Below are positions 42,488-51,003 of a DNA stretch of 64,000 nucleotides, piece after piece. The DNA is from Prevotella sp. (lineage in GTDB: Bacteria > Bacteroidota > Bacteroidia > Bacteroidales > Bacteroidaceae). Location of the stretch: contig JAFUUL010000096.1 of the NCBI GenBank assembly GCA_017483805.1, positions 1-64,000 on the forward strand, written 5' to 3'. The translations under genes and the position numbers were made by a program. How positions within the stretch are numbered: position 1 is the stretch's first letter; each line of letters starts with the position of its first letter. The notes beneath the pieces are model-generated. The model was not told the origin of the DNA. It ran no database searches and saw only the letters and a list, made by a program, of their open reading frames with translations.

Positions 42488-43091
42488 TGCTGACGTGGGC
42501 GAAGCCCAGGGCCTGGAATAACTGGCGCATCTGCGTCTCGGCCATCTGCTGGGCCAGGCGGATGTTGTCGGCAGTCATGGCCCGCATCTTCATCTGCTCT
42601 CTGGCGCGACGGTAGAGGTCGTCGCGGGCATAGGATGACCACTCGCCCTCTTCGTGGAAGATCTCCGTGCGGGCATCGTCGATGAAGTACTCGTCCAGCA
42701 GTTCTATCTGCGGCAGCAGGACGCTGATGCTGTCGCCCTGTGTCTGGAGGCTGGCGTCGCTCAGTTCCTGCATATCGAGGCCCAGCCGCAGGGTGCCGCG
42801 GTAGATGCACACCAGGTGGTCGTCGAAGAGGATGCCTGGGCGCATGGTGTCTACCAGTTCCTCGTCGTCGACGGACAGGAACTCCCACTGTCCTATGTCG
42901 CGTATGCTCTGTATCTGTGTGGGCGTGAGGGTCACTTCGCGCCTGTTGGTGATGGTGATGGCAGGTGCGGCCTGCTCCATCTTGCGCCAGAGCCACGAGC
43001 CGGCCAGGAGGGCGGCTGCGACGGCCACGGCGATGATGGCGGCGGCAATGGAGCCACAGGTGATGAGGGTGGTGCGGGTGTTCTTGTCCAT
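42456..43091 (-). CDS. DUF4230 protein, membrane-anchored (copy 2 of a tandem pair)
   Basis: A DUF4230 protein of unknown function. A single N-terminal membrane helix (LITCGSIAAAIIAVAVAAALLAGSWLW, split here by the reader at its centre) leaves the rest outside the cytoplasm. The domain runs from about residue 40 (TNRREVTLTPTQIQSIRDIG) through DTMRPGILFDDHLVCIYRGTL and IELLDEYFIDDARTEIFHEE to the C-terminal helix QMAETQMRQLFQALGFAHVS. The start MDKN at 43091 is preferred over the ATG three codons upstream. The second member follows the first (43110-43778) by 18 bp, so the pair is probably one operon and may form a hetero-oligomer. Confidence 0.75.
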   Translation of the reverse strand: MDKNTRTTLITCGSIAAAIIAVAVAAALLAGSWLWRKMEQAAPAITITNRREVTLTPTQIQSIRDIGQWEFLSVDDEELVDTMRPGILFDDHLVCIYRGTLRLGLDMQELSDASLQTQGDSISVLLPQIELLDEYFIDDARTEIFHEEGEWSSYARDDLYRRAREQMKMRAMTADNIRLAQQMAETQMRQLFQALGFAHVSITFDNYLQQH

Positions 43092-43109
43092 AGGTGTCAA
43101 TGCGGGTGT

Positions 43110-43778
43110 TTAGTCAAGATGGCGGATCAGTTGGTCGCTGCTGAAGTCGCTGCGGAACTGTATGGTGATGTCCTGCTCGTGGAATCCCAGCGTGGTGAGT
43201 ATGGGCATCAGCAGGCGGACGGCAGCCGAGCGGGCACTGCGGTCGATGCCCAGGCGGGGTATCTCGTCGACGATGGCCTGGCGGCCCAGGGCGATGAGTT
43301 CGTTTTTCTCCTCGTTGCTGAAGCGGTCGCGATAGGGCGACACAAACTCCTGCAGGTGCTCATGGTCCACGCGGCTGCTAGTGAGCATGACCTCAGGGTC
43401 GGGCAGCGTGATGACGAGTCGGCTGTCGGCCTGCCGCTCGATGTTGGCCTCGCTGAAGCGGCCGAAGTCGATGTAGCCCTTCAGCGTGGCATCGATGGGC
43501 ACCACCATCTTGCGGTGGCCGGGCTTGTCCAGTTCCAGGTTGAGCCCCAATCCGCTGGCATCGATGGTGGAGCGGTCGTTGCAGGTGATGATCTTGTGCA
43601 CGCGGTATTCGGTGGTGTAGAGCCGCGAGCACTGCTGTATCTGCCTGACCGCTGTGGCGGTGGCGTCGGCCTGTGCTTCTGTCGAAGGCTCTTCGTGGCC
43701 TGAGCCGCAGGCGACGGAAAGCGTCAGTGTAGCAAGGACGAAAAGTGCATAAAAAGTGTATCTAAACGTCATAATCAT
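43110..43778 (-). CDS. DUF4230 lipoprotein (copy 1 of a tandem pair)
   Basis: A second DUF4230 protein, but a lipoprotein: the signal YALFVLATLTLSVACGSG has its lipid Cys at about residue 24. The domain resembles the downstream copy in order: EYRVHKIITCND, MVVPIDATLKGYIDFGRF, LVITLPDPEVMLTSSRVDHE, FSNEEKNELIALGRQAIVDE and a C-terminal LLMPILTTLGFHEQDITIQF. The function of the family is unknown; pairing of an inner-membrane and a lipid-anchored copy hints at an envelope complex. A minus-strand promoter lies just upstream (43790-43823). Confidence 0.75.
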   Translation of the reverse strand: MIMTFRYTFYALFVLATLTLSVACGSGHEEPSTEAQADATATAVRQIQQCSRLYTTEYRVHKIITCNDRSTIDASGLGLNLELDKPGHRKMVVPIDATLKGYIDFGRFSEANIERQADSRLVITLPDPEVMLTSSRVDHEHLQEFVSPYRDRFSNEEKNELIALGRQAIVDEIPRLGIDRSARSAAVRLLMPILTTLGFHEQDITIQFRSDFSSDQLIRHLD

Positions 43779-43789
43779 GCTATTTTCTG

Positions 43790-43870
43790 CAAAAATAAGA
43801 AAAAAAGCCCATATAAGTGCAAAAAAGACGAACTTTTTTCTCGTAGGATTAAACTTTTTGATTATCTTTG
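43790..43870. promoter_or_regulatory. Divergent promoters for the DUF4230 pair (-) and DUF4890 gene (+)
   Basis: Minus strand: -7 TATTTTTG (43790-43797) and -33 TTTG (43820-43823). Plus strand: -7 TATCTTTG (43863-43870), about 70 nt before the DUF4890 start. Confidence 0.55.
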
Positions 43871-43940
43871 CATCAGATTATTAGTTGCAACTCAAGAGAA
43901 CCGTTAAACTGAAAGTTAATGCTCAAATAAAGTAACTAAT

Positions 43941-44471
43941 ATGAAGAAGATAGTTTTGGCCCTCGTGGCCGCCATCACAATGAGTGCTACAGCAGTGGCA
44001 CAGGACGAGAACAAACAGAAACGCGACCGCCAGCAGCCCGATAGGACAGAGATGGTGAAGCAGCGCACCGCCGAGACGGTGAAGACATACGGACTTAACG
44101 ACACGCAAGCAGCACAGTTGTTGGAATTGAACCTGCAGTATGCCGACAAGATGGGCCCCATGGGCGGCCCGCAGCGCGGAGGCCGTGACGGCCGCCGTCC
44201 GCAGATGAACCGCGGCGACCGCCAGCAGGGCGACACGCTCAGGGCCGGAGGTCAACAGGAGCGCCAGCGTCCCTCGAGAGAGGACATGGAGAAGCGCCGC
44301 GAGGAGATGAAGAAGCAGATGGAGGCCTACAACGCCGAACTGCAGAAGATCTTGACCGAGGATCAGTACAAGGCTTATCAGGCCGATGCCCAGAAGCGGA
44401 TGCAGCAAGGTCCGCGTGGAGGCCGACAGGGCCAGCGTCAGGGTCAGCGTCCGAACAGGAACAACGATTAG
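43941..44471 (+). CDS. Secreted DUF4890 / Spy-like protein
   Basis: A small exported protein with a signal peptide (MKKIVLALVAAITMSATAVAQ) and a highly charged body rich in Arg, Gln, Glu and Gly (RGGRDGRRPQMNRGD, QGPRGGRQGQRQGQRPNRNN). Two helical segments, QRTAETVKTYGLNDTQAAQL and MEAYNAELQKILTEDQYKAY, resemble the LTxxQ helices of Spy/CpxP periplasmic chaperones, to which the DUF4890 family has been compared. A periplasmic chaperone or stress role is plausible but not shown. It stands alone between its own promoter and a terminator at 44596. Confidence 0.7.
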   Translation: MKKIVLALVAAITMSATAVAQDENKQKRDRQQPDRTEMVKQRTAETVKTYGLNDTQAAQLLELNLQYADKMGPMGGPQRGGRDGRRPQMNRGDRQQGDTLRAGGQQERQRPSREDMEKRREEMKKQMEAYNAELQKILTEDQYKAYQADAQKRMQQGPRGGRQGQRQGQRPNRNND

Positions 44472-44595
44472 AAAAGTAAATATTAGTAAATTTTTCATAG
44501 TGATTTAGGTTAACATAGTGTTTTTTAGAGGCAAGCGTGCCTACTTAATGGGATTCAAATCTTATTTTAGAAAGAATTTGGTTAATATGGTAACA

Positions 44596-44625
44596 GCGTC
44601 CACCCTAAAAAGTGGGCGCTTTTCT
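44596..44625 (+). terminator. Rho-independent terminator after the DUF4890 gene
   Basis: Stem GCGTCCAC/GTGGGCGC (one G-T pair), loop of 8 nt, followed by TTTTCTTT. A smaller hairpin AGGCA/TGCCT precedes it at 44529-44542. Its T-tract overlaps the -33 box of the next gene. Confidence 0.75.
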
Positions 44626-44655
44626 TTGTGCTTATCAAAAAAATTCGTAACTTTG
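44625..44655 (+). promoter_or_regulatory. Promoter for the DUF4738 gene
   Basis: -33 TTTG (44625-44628) and -7 TAACTTTG (44648-44655) with exactly 19 nt between, 10 bp before the start codon, so the mRNA would be nearly leaderless. Confidence 0.7.
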
Positions 44656-44665
44656 CAAATAAATT

Positions 44666-45253
44666 ATGAAACAGATACTTATATGTGTGTCGCTGGTGGC
44701 CGGCATGATGATGCTGGGTGCCTGCAAGGAGAAGAAACAGACGGATGACATCATCACGTCGAAGTATGTGCCCAAGGCCCTCGTAGACCCTATCAGGATG
44801 GGCGAAGACCGCCAGACGAATACCGTCGTATGGCAGGGCAGCCCCTATCGGGTGGACATCCTGCGACTGCCGGCAGACAGCCTGCCCAAGTTGACGGATG
44901 ACAACGGTCAGCAGTACGTGGACAACCTGGTAGACGTGAAAATCAGCCGCCAGGACGGCTCAGTGTTCTTCCACCGCTCGTTTATCAAGGCAGCATTCAG
45001 TGGTCATCTCGACGAGCCCTTCAGGCGCAACGGCCAGTTGGTGGGCATCCGCTTCCACGAGGTGGACAACTCGGCACTGGAGTTCAAGGTGGTGATAGGC
45101 ATGCCCGATGCCCCCGATGACCTGTTTGTGCCCCTGGAGATGGTTGTCGATCGTCAGGGAGCCATCAGGGTGGAGAAGGATGACGACATGGATATGCTCG
45201 ACTACAGCGATGACTTCGACGGTGACGATGATGATGATGACGACGACGAATAG
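44666..45253 (+). CDS. DUF4738-type lipoprotein with poly-Asp tail
   Basis: A 195-aa lipoprotein (MKQILICVSLVAGMMMLGAC, lipid Cys at residue 20) resembling the DUF4738 family, whose function is unknown. The central part (VWQGSPYRVDILRLPADSLP, DLVDVKISRQDGSVFFHRSF, LEFKVVIGMPDAPDDLFVPL) looks like a beta-rich domain. The C-terminus is a run of Asp ([16 protein letters not shown]) from a GAT/GAC trinucleotide array that also encodes the poly-Ser end of the converging HAD gene. Family name is from memory and moderately sure. Confidence 0.65.
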   Translation: MKQILICVSLVAGMMMLGACKEKKQTDDIITSKYVPKALVDPIRMGEDRQTNTVVWQGSPYRVDILRLPADSLPKLTDDNGQQYVDNLVDVKISRQDGSVFFHRSFIKAAFSGHLDEPFRRNGQLVGIRFHEVDNSALEFKVVIGMPDAPDDLFVPLEMVVDRQGAIRVEKDDDMDMLDYSDDFDGDDDDDDDDE

Positions 45254-45963
45254 ATGTCGGACCATGCTTGGCTGAGGTCGGTCATCTGCGCATAGATCAG
45301 GTTGGCCCCTTCCTGCAGCAGCGCTTCGTCGGGCAGGGGACCTGTGTTGACGGCGATGGTGAATACCTGTGCTGCCACGCCGGCCCTGACCCCCAGAGGG
45401 GCATTCTCTACGATGAAGGCCTGCCAGGGCTGCAGTCCTCCCACTTTGCTGAGTCCCGCCAGATAGGGGTCTGGATTGGGCTTCCCACGTTTGACGTCGT
45501 AGGCCGTGATAATGTGGCTTGGGTCGAGATAGTCGCCAAAGTCCTGCAGCAGGCGGTTGATGAGCGGCCGCTGTCCGCTGCCCGTCACCACGCCGATGGT
45601 CAGTCCGTCGGCATGGATTTGTGACATCAGTTCTAGTATGCCTGGCATGACGGGTGCCTCGGGCAGGGCATGAAACTGGCGCGTCTTCTCGTCGTACATC
45701 CGCTGGGCCTCTGCCTCGTCGATGTCGCACCCCTGTTGCATCTTGACCATCCTGCGAATGGTGTCAACGCCGCGTGCCCCCTCAGTGGCATAGGCGTCGG
45801 CCTTTGTCATGCTGATGCCGAAGGTCTGCATGGAGCGCTGCCAGGCAATGGCGTGGTTGGGCATCGAGTCGTAGAGCACGCCGTCCATATCGAAGAGCAC
45901 GGCCTTGGGGCGCAGTGCCTCAAAGCCGTGTTTCTCCAGATATTGCTCAATGGCTTTATTCAT
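45202..45963 (-). CDS. HAD-superfamily phosphatase (beta-phosphoglucomutase / phosphoglycolate phosphatase type)
   Basis: A cytoplasmic HAD hydrolase of subfamily I, with the nucleophile motif [12 protein letters not shown] near residues 21-32, motif [10 protein letters not shown], the Lys in [13 protein letters not shown], and motif [18 protein letters not shown] (an ENAP version rather than the usual EDAP/EDS). The helical cap ([20 protein letters not shown] region and before) fits beta-phosphoglucomutase-like enzymes, but the sugar-phosphate substrate is not readable. The ATG at 45963 overlaps the end of pgi by 8 bp, so it is probably coupled to pgi. The C-terminal [16 protein letters not shown] is an artefact of the shared trinucleotide array with the opposite gene. 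Confidence 0.85.
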   Translation of the reverse strand: MNKAIEQYLEKHGFEALRPKAVLFDMDGVLYDSMPNHAIAWQRSMQTFGISMTKADAYATEGARGVDTIRRMVKMQQGCDIDEAEAQRMYDEKTRQFHALPEAPVMPGILELMSQIHADGLTIGVVTGSGQRPLINRLLQDFGDYLDPSHIITAYDVKRGKPNPDPYLAGLSKVGGLQPWQAFIVENAPLGVRAGVAAQVFTIAVNTGPLPDEALLQEGANLIYAQMTDLSQAWSDIYSSSSSSSSSPSKSSL

Positions 45964-47308
45964 TTGCCAGCCTTGCCTTGATGGCCTTGCTGTCTTCCTC
46001 GTAGCCGGGCTTGTCGAGCAGGGCAAACATATTCTTCTTGTAGGCCTCCACACCAGGCTGGTTGAAGGGGTTGACACCCAGCACGTTGCCGCTGATGCCG
46101 CAGCCGATCTCGAAGAAATAGATGAGTTGGCCGATGTAGAACTCGTTGAGTTTGGGCACAGAGATGCGGATGTTGGGCACGCCACCATCTACGTGGGCCA
46201 GGCGAGTGCCCAGTTCTGCCATCTTGTTCACCTCGTCCACACGCTTGCCGGCCAGGAAGTTCAGGCCGTCCAGGTTCTCCTCGTCGCTGGGGAAGAGCAG
46301 TTTCTTCTCAGGCTCCTCGATGCTGATGACCGTCTCGAAGATGGTGCGCTCGCCGTCCTGAATCCACTGGCCCATCGAGTGCAGGTCGGTGGTGAAGTCG
46401 ACGCTGGCGGGGAAGATGCCCTTCTTGTCCTTACCCTCCGACTCGCCGTAGAGTTGCTTCCACCACTCGCTGACGAAGTGCAGTTTGGGCTGATAGTTCA
46501 CCATGATCTCAATCTTCTTGCCGCTCTGGTAGAGGCCGTTGCGCACGGCAGCATACTGGGCAGCCAGGTTGTCGGCGAAGGGCACGTCCTTGCCACAGGC
46601 CTTCTCCATGGTCTGGGCACCCTCGACGAGGGCCTTGATGTCGAAGCCGGCGCAGGCAATGGGCAGCAGGCCGACGGGCGTCAGCACTGAGAAGCGGCCA
46701 CCCACGTTGTCAGGAATGATGAACGAGGTGTAGCCCTCCTTGTCGGCACAGGTGCGGGCAGCGCCGCGCTTGGCGTCAGTGACGGCCACGATGACCTTGC
46801 GGGCCTCGTCCTTGCCGCGCTGGGCCTCGCACTGCTTCTTCAGCAGACGGAAGGTGAGGGCGGTCTCAGTGGTGGTGCCCGACTTGGAAATGTTGATGAC
46901 ACCAAACTTCTTGTCCTTCAGATACTCGGTCATCTCGAAGAGGTAGTCCTCGCCGATGTTGTTGCCAGCGAAGAGGATGGTGGGGTTCTTCTTGTCCTGG
47001 ATGAGCCAGCCGAACGAATTGCTCAGGGCTTCGATGACGGCACGGGCTCCCAGATAGGAACCGCCGATGCCAGCCACCACCACCACCTCGCAGTTCTGGC
47101 GAAGCACGTTGGCGCAGGCCTGTATCTCGTCGAGGAAGGCGGGCGTGATGGAGGAGGGCAGATGCAGCCATCCAAGGAAATCGTTACCAGGGCAAGTGCC
47201 GTTCTCAAGGGCTTCCTGGGCGGCCTTCACCTGAGGCTCGAAGGCTGCCACAGCGCCTTCTGCCAGGAAGCAGGAGGCTTTCGTGATGTCAAGACTAATG
47301 TTCTTCAT
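45956..47308 (-). CDS. pgi: Glucose-6-phosphate isomerase
   Basis: Interconverts glucose-6-phosphate and fructose-6-phosphate in glycolysis. The 450-aa short bacterial form is complete: [16 protein letters not shown] near residues 80-95, the SIS-domain [19 protein letters not shown], the [14 protein letters not shown] signature 1 region, and the C-terminal catalytic part [20 protein letters not shown] with Lys in [11 protein letters not shown]. The downstream HAD gene overlaps its stop by 8 bp. A minus-strand -7-like TAACTTTG lies at 47358-47365, about 50 nt upstream of the start. Call is firm. Confidence 0.97.
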   Translation of the reverse strand: MKNISLDITKASCFLAEGAVAAFEPQVKAAQEALENGTCPGNDFLGWLHLPSSITPAFLDEIQACANVLRQNCEVVVVAGIGGSYLGARAVIEALSNSFGWLIQDKKNPTILFAGNNIGEDYLFEMTEYLKDKKFGVINISKSGTTTETALTFRLLKKQCEAQRGKDEARKVIVAVTDAKRGAARTCADKEGYTSFIIPDNVGGRFSVLTPVGLLPIACAGFDIKALVEGAQTMEKACGKDVPFADNLAAQYAAVRNGLYQSGKKIEIMVNYQPKLHFVSEWWKQLYGESEGKDKKGIFPASVDFTTDLHSMGQWIQDGERTIFETVISIEEPEKKLLFPSDEENLDGLNFLAGKRVDEVNKMAELGTRLAHVDGGVPNIRISVPKLNEFYIGQLIYFFEIGCGISGNVLGVNPFNQPGVEAYKKNMFALLDKPGYEEDSKAIKARLANE

Positions 47309-47357
47309 TGTTTCGCAAAAATATTGTTTGTTAGGTTTGTTTTCGTTAAAGACCCTG

Positions 47358-47417
47358 CAAAGTTACGAAATATTCTCAAAGTCAGCAAGGATAAATCGAA
47401 AAAAATGATTATCTTTG
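47358..47417. promoter_or_regulatory. Divergent -7 boxes for pgi (-) and purN (+)
   Basis: Minus strand TAACTTTG at 47358-47365 and plus strand TATCTTTG at 47410-47417 (27 bp before the purN start). The -33 partners are weak. Confidence 0.5.
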
Positions 47418-47443
47418 CAAGCGATAAGATACGAATTTGTAAG

Positions 47444-48019
47444 ATGAAGAAGGTAAACATAGCCATTTTTGTGTCAGGAAGCGGCACAAACTGTGAGAAT
47501 ATCATCCGCTACTTCGCCCCGTCGGAGCAGGTGGCGACGGCACTGGTGGTCAGCAACAAGCCCGATGCTCCTGCCCTGGAGAAGGCAGCGCGGCTACACG
47601 TGCCGACGGCAGTGGTCAGCAAGGCCGAGTTGAACGATGCCCAGGTGATGCTGCCCCTGATGAAGCAGTATGCCATCGACTTCATCGTGCTGGCCGGCTT
47701 CCTGCCGCTGATACCCGACTTCCTGATAGCGGCCTATCCGCACCGCATGGTCAACATCCACCCCTCGCTGCTGCCCAAGTATGGCGGCAAGGGTATGTGG
47801 GGGCACCATGTGCATGAGGCGGTGAAGGCGGCTGGCGAGATGGAGACCGGCATGACGGTGCACTGGGTGACGCCTGTCTGCGACGGTGGCGACATCATCG
47901 TGCAGTATCGGGTGGCCCTGTCGCCCAGCGACACGCCTGACGACATCGCCGAGAAGGAGCACCAACTGGAGATGGTGTATTTCCCAAAGGTCATCGAGCA
48001 GTTGCTGAACGACTTGTAA
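47444..48019 (+). CDS. purN: Phosphoribosylglycinamide formyltransferase
   Basis: Transfers a formyl group from 10-formyl-tetrahydrofolate to GAR in purine synthesis. The ATG at 47444 gives MKKVNIAIFVSGSGTNCENI, the normal N-terminus with the phosphate-binding GSGTN loop; the longer open frame upstream crosses the promoter and is not used. The catalytic region is intact: FIVLAGFLPLIPDFLIAAYP, MVNIHPSLLPKYGGKGMWGH with the Asn-His pair, and HWVTPVCDGGDIIVQ with the Asp. The length of 191 aa is standard. The following hypothetical operon starts 28 bp later and may be read through. Confidence 0.96.
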   Translation: MKKVNIAIFVSGSGTNCENIIRYFAPSEQVATALVVSNKPDAPALEKAARLHVPTAVVSKAELNDAQVMLPLMKQYAIDFIVLAGFLPLIPDFLIAAYPHRMVNIHPSLLPKYGGKGMWGHHVHEAVKAAGEMETGMTVHWVTPVCDGGDIIVQYRVALSPSDTPDDIAEKEHQLEMVYFPKVIEQLLNDL

Positions 48020-48047
48020 TGAAATATAAAAGAAAGGAGGAACGGAT

Positions 48048-48926
48048 ATGGCAGACGACGATGTGCTGATACCGTGGTATACGCCAGGGGAACACTTTGA
48101 GGACATTCATGGCACGCACAGATACTCAGAGCGTTACTATCAGATGTATGCCGAGGAACATGATCCCAACCGCAAACCGAAGGAAAGGCCGAAACCGCCT
48201 GTGGTCAAGGCACCTGAGAAGGAACTGCGGCGCATTGTGGACAGGCATGTGCCTGACTTCGGATGGGCTGCCAATGTGTTCCCCAAGATGGAGCATGCCG
48301 AGATTGCCGCTACGGCTCGTCTGGCCTTGCGTGGCGAGAGGGATTTCGTGCTGAGCGACCCTGGGGCAACGGACGTGCTGCGGCCCTGGTTCGTCAGGAG
48401 CCGTCAGCAGGGGCTCGCCAGTGTGGCTTTCGTCATGAAGTATCGACTGGATGTGAGGGGCTTGTGGGCCGACGGTGATGAGTCGGCCGTGCTGTGCTGG
48501 TACAAGTCGGGCGGCGTCAGCAAACTCACCATCCAGGCCGCTGGCGGAAAACTGCAGTATCAGGAGCAACCGCTGGCCGTGACGGCCCTGAAGGAACCTG
48601 TGTTTCAGGACAACCTGCAGGCTTTCCGCGAGGCGCTGCTCGACATCGCGACGGTGGCTTACGGCGATTGGTGGCATCAACTCTTTATGGATGCCCTGCA
48701 GATCCTGGACTCCAAGCATTGCACCTACGATGAAGCGCATGAGGGCTTCTTCCTGCCAGAGCCTTACTATAAGTATCTGCTGGCTGTGCGCAAGACGCGG
48801 CTGGGAGCCGGCATGGGCTCGTGGCACGACCTGCCTGTCAGTGGTTCGACTGAATTTCGCATCGCCACCCATCAGTTGGAATACGAGAAGTGTCAGGCGC
48901 TGCTCTATGCTGTGAATAACTGTTAG
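48048..48926 (+). CDS. Hypothetical protein, first gene of an unknown four-gene cluster
   Basis: A 292-aa cytoplasmic protein that I do not recognise. It has no signal peptide or membrane helix. The N-terminus (VLIPWYTPGEHFEDIHGTHR) is followed by a charged Pro/Lys-rich linker (RKPKERPKPPVVKAPEKEL) and a globular part with aromatic-rich segments (FGWAANVFPKMEHAEIAATA; VLCWYKSGGVSKLTIQAAGG; ATVAYGDWWHQLFMDALQIL). The LIPWY near its start recalls LLPLWY at the start of the fourth gene. It lies 28 bp after purN and 5 bp before the second gene, so it belongs with the three coupled genes that follow. Codon use looks like the neighbours; no sign of recent transfer. Confidence 0.7.
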   Translation: MADDDVLIPWYTPGEHFEDIHGTHRYSERYYQMYAEEHDPNRKPKERPKPPVVKAPEKELRRIVDRHVPDFGWAANVFPKMEHAEIAATARLALRGERDFVLSDPGATDVLRPWFVRSRQQGLASVAFVMKYRLDVRGLWADGDESAVLCWYKSGGVSKLTIQAAGGKLQYQEQPLAVTALKEPVFQDNLQAFREALLDIATVAYGDWWHQLFMDALQILDSKHCTYDEAHEGFFLPEPYYKYLLAVRKTRLGAGMGSWHDLPVSGSTEFRIATHQLEYEKCQALLYAVNNC

Positions 48927-48931
48927 TATCA

Positions 48932-49642
48932 ATGACGCCTATGGACTATCAACTCTTCCCTATCAGGAAATCTGACCTGGACAAGACGGTCTACCTGCTG
49001 GTAAAGGCGGCCGTGCTGACTCACTCCGTCGAAGTGGCGTCGGCCTATTACCCTGAGTTTCCTGAGGAGGCGGCACTCGGACTGAAGCAACTGTTCTTCA
49101 ACCATGTCGACCAGCGTTGCTACCTTGTCTTCCCCTCGCAGCACAGGCAGTTCAGGCTCTTTCCGTCGGAGGTCACTCTGCATCGCGCCTTGATAGCCGT
49201 CTATCAGAAGAATGGGCACGGGTTGTCTGGCTTCTACACGCTGGACATTCTCCAAGATGGTTTGTGCTGGCACGATTGGAGGTCGGCCGATGTTCCTGCG
49301 CCAGTGTATCACAATAACACCTATGAACTGCACCAGGCCATACGGCAGGTGACACAGATGCTGGAGGCGCGTGGGGTGGCTTCAAGCGAATGGTATGGCC
49401 GTCTGCTCTCTGCGGAGCATATCCTGGAAAGCGGAGGCGACAAGATGCATATCCTCCACAATGGTGGCCTCTATGACCACGCTTCTCTTCGGCAGTTCCT
49501 GCAGCAACGGGGACTTGCCGATGCTCAGGTGGAAGAGGTTCTCGACGAATGGCTGTCGCAGTTGGAGCAGTATGCCATGTATGCCGTCAGCGTCTCCCGC
49601 CTGATAGACAGAAGAGCAAACTATATTTATCGGAAAGAATGA
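48932..49642 (+). CDS. Hypothetical protein, paralogue A of the unknown cluster
   Basis: A 236-aa protein of unrecognised family. It is clearly related to the fourth gene of this cluster: both begin with Y(Q/P)LFPIR(K/R) and an acidic step, both have ELxQAIR in the middle (ELHQAIRQVTQMLEAR here), and both end in a shared block with HILHNGGLYD / HILHNAGLYD about 50-60 residues from the C-terminus. There is no signal peptide. The start could be the ATG at 48932 or the one three codons later (MDYQLFPIR), which aligns better with the paralogue. Its stop overlaps the start of the membrane-protein gene (ATGA at 49639), so translation is coupled. Confidence 0.75.
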   Translation: MTPMDYQLFPIRKSDLDKTVYLLVKAAVLTHSVEVASAYYPEFPEEAALGLKQLFFNHVDQRCYLVFPSQHRQFRLFPSEVTLHRALIAVYQKNGHGLSGFYTLDILQDGLCWHDWRSADVPAPVYHNNTYELHQAIRQVTQMLEARGVASSEWYGRLLSAEHILESGGDKMHILHNGGLYDHASLRQFLQQRGLADAQVEEVLDEWLSQLEQYAMYAVSVSRLIDRRANYIYRKE

Positions 49643-50196
49643 ATCGAACAGACAACAACTGGCCCGTCATTCGGCGTGTCGCCCTCTATACCTTGAGTAT
49701 CCTGGCAATCGTGCTGATAGGCGCCTGGCTCGTATATCTCTACAAGGGGACGGCGGTCTTCATCGGTGGTGGCGTCATCGGCGTGATCACCTATCAGGTG
49801 ATGCGCCTGTCTGCCGACTATGAGCATCTGCATCCTGACTGGTTTCGGCGTTGCCTGCTGTTCTTCGCCATTTTCGCCATCTGGGGCTTCCTGTTTCTGG
49901 GGCGGTGGCTGGTAAAGGTTGTCTATAGCCTGACCGATGGCGTCATAGGGGCTGGCTATATGTTCCTGATAGTGACCGTGCTGATGGCTGCCCTCTTCTT
50001 CTGGGCATTGCGAGGAAGGCGCAGGGCTGACAGCGAGAAGGCGGCACGCCCGTATTCGTTCTTGATCGTGTTGTCGATTGTCATCTTGCTCGGCCAGGCA
50101 TTGGGCTCCATTGTCGCTGGCAGGGACATTGACAATCAAATCTGGCAGCAGAGTCTGCAATCGTCCATTGTTTCACATCATCCGTTATCGCTATGA
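49639..50196 (+). CDS. Small polytopic membrane protein of the unknown cluster
   Basis: A 185-aa membrane protein with four to five hydrophobic segments: LSILAIVLIGAWLVYLY, AVFIGGGVIGVITYQVM, CLLFFAIFAIWGFLFLG, AGYMFLIVTVLMAALFFW and SFLIVLSIVILLGQALGSIV, with a basic loop GRRRADSEKAARP near the C-terminal end. No catalytic motif is seen. The ATG at 49639 overlaps the preceding stop, and its own stop overlaps the next start (ATGA at 50193), so it is locked between the two paralogues. It could be the membrane partner of the soluble proteins; the function is unknown. Confidence 0.75.
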   Translation: MNRTDNNWPVIRRVALYTLSILAIVLIGAWLVYLYKGTAVFIGGGVIGVITYQVMRLSADYEHLHPDWFRRCLLFFAIFAIWGFLFLGRWLVKVVYSLTDGVIGAGYMFLIVTVLMAALFFWALRGRRRADSEKAARPYSFLIVLSIVILLGQALGSIVAGRDIDNQIWQQSLQSSIVSHHPLSL

Positions 50197-50936
50197 GTCA
50201 AATAGACAATGATCTCCTGCCACTGTGGTACAAGGAAGAAGAGTACCCGCTGTTTCCCATCCGTCGCGCCGATGCGGATATGCTGCTGTTTAACTGCGTG
50301 TGGGATGTGGCAATCGCTTATGATTATGGTAACTTCTTCAGTTCTGTCACCACTCCCAATTTTCGTTTAAAGGATATTAAACTGGAAGACATCAGCCTCC
50401 TGCTGGTATTCCCTGGTGACGATCCTACGAACAGTTATGTGCCGCCCATACTGGGGATGCCCTATTTTGTGGGCGTCTATGGGGTGGACTATGGCCCTTT
50501 TGATCTTGAGGAAGACGATCTCCCCAGCCTCTATTATTGTTTCCGTCCTGAATGGGCACTCGATGGCAGTGGGGACATCATCTATAACAATATTGGAGGC
50601 AGCGACAATGGCTTACCCTCCAATCCGGATAATTCTGCAGAACTGCAGCAGGCCATCCGTCGGCTCCTGGATTTCCTCCGCGAGCATCCTGCTGACACTG
50701 GCTCTTGGGTGGAGCGCCTGAACCTGACGCTCCAGATGTTGGCGAAACAGGCCAATCCGTTTCACATCTTGCACAATGCCGGTCTCTATGACATCGACGC
50801 GCTGTGGACGCTTCTGCTGCAGGCAGGACTGGCTGGGAAAGAGTTGCTGACGGTGAGTACCCTCATGACCAGGCAACTCCATCGCTATGCGATGCGGGTG
50901 GTGAATGTTGACAATCCGTATAGAAGGAAAAGATGA
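50193..50936 (+). CDS. Hypothetical protein, paralogue B of the unknown cluster
   Basis: A 247-aa soluble protein, paralogue of the gene at 48932. Shared features are YPLFPIRRADAD near residues 18-29, ELQQAIRRLLDFLREH in the middle, and PFHILHNAGLYDIDALWTLL toward the end, then a final QLHRYAMRVVNVDN that matches QLEQYAMYAVSVSR of the other copy. It differs by an acidic, aromatic central insert (GVDYGPFDLEEDDLPSLYYC). It is coupled to the membrane gene by an ATGA overlap and followed by a strong terminator at 50946. Not recognised; no catalytic motif seen. Confidence 0.75.
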   Translation: MSQIDNDLLPLWYKEEEYPLFPIRRADADMLLFNCVWDVAIAYDYGNFFSSVTTPNFRLKDIKLEDISLLLVFPGDDPTNSYVPPILGMPYFVGVYGVDYGPFDLEEDDLPSLYYCFRPEWALDGSGDIIYNNIGGSDNGLPSNPDNSAELQQAIRRLLDFLREHPADTGSWVERLNLTLQMLAKQANPFHILHNAGLYDIDALWTLLLQAGLAGKELLTVSTLMTRQLHRYAMRVVNVDNPYRRKR

Positions 50937-50945
50937 ACAAAAATA

Positions 50946-50981
50946 GACTCCGATGAACCAGTGCCCATCGGAGTCTTTCTT
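50946..50981 (+). terminator. Rho-independent terminator after the unknown cluster
   Basis: Perfect 10-bp stem GACTCCGATG/CATCGGAGTC with a 10-nt loop, followed by TTTCTT. Confidence 0.85.
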
Positions 50982-51003
50982 ATCTGATAAGTGGTGTGCT
51001 TGC

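Noticed and set aside
44518..44748. 76-codon frame overlapping the start of the DUF4738-like gene
   Set aside because: It spans a terminator and a promoter and is out of frame with the real lipoprotein signal.
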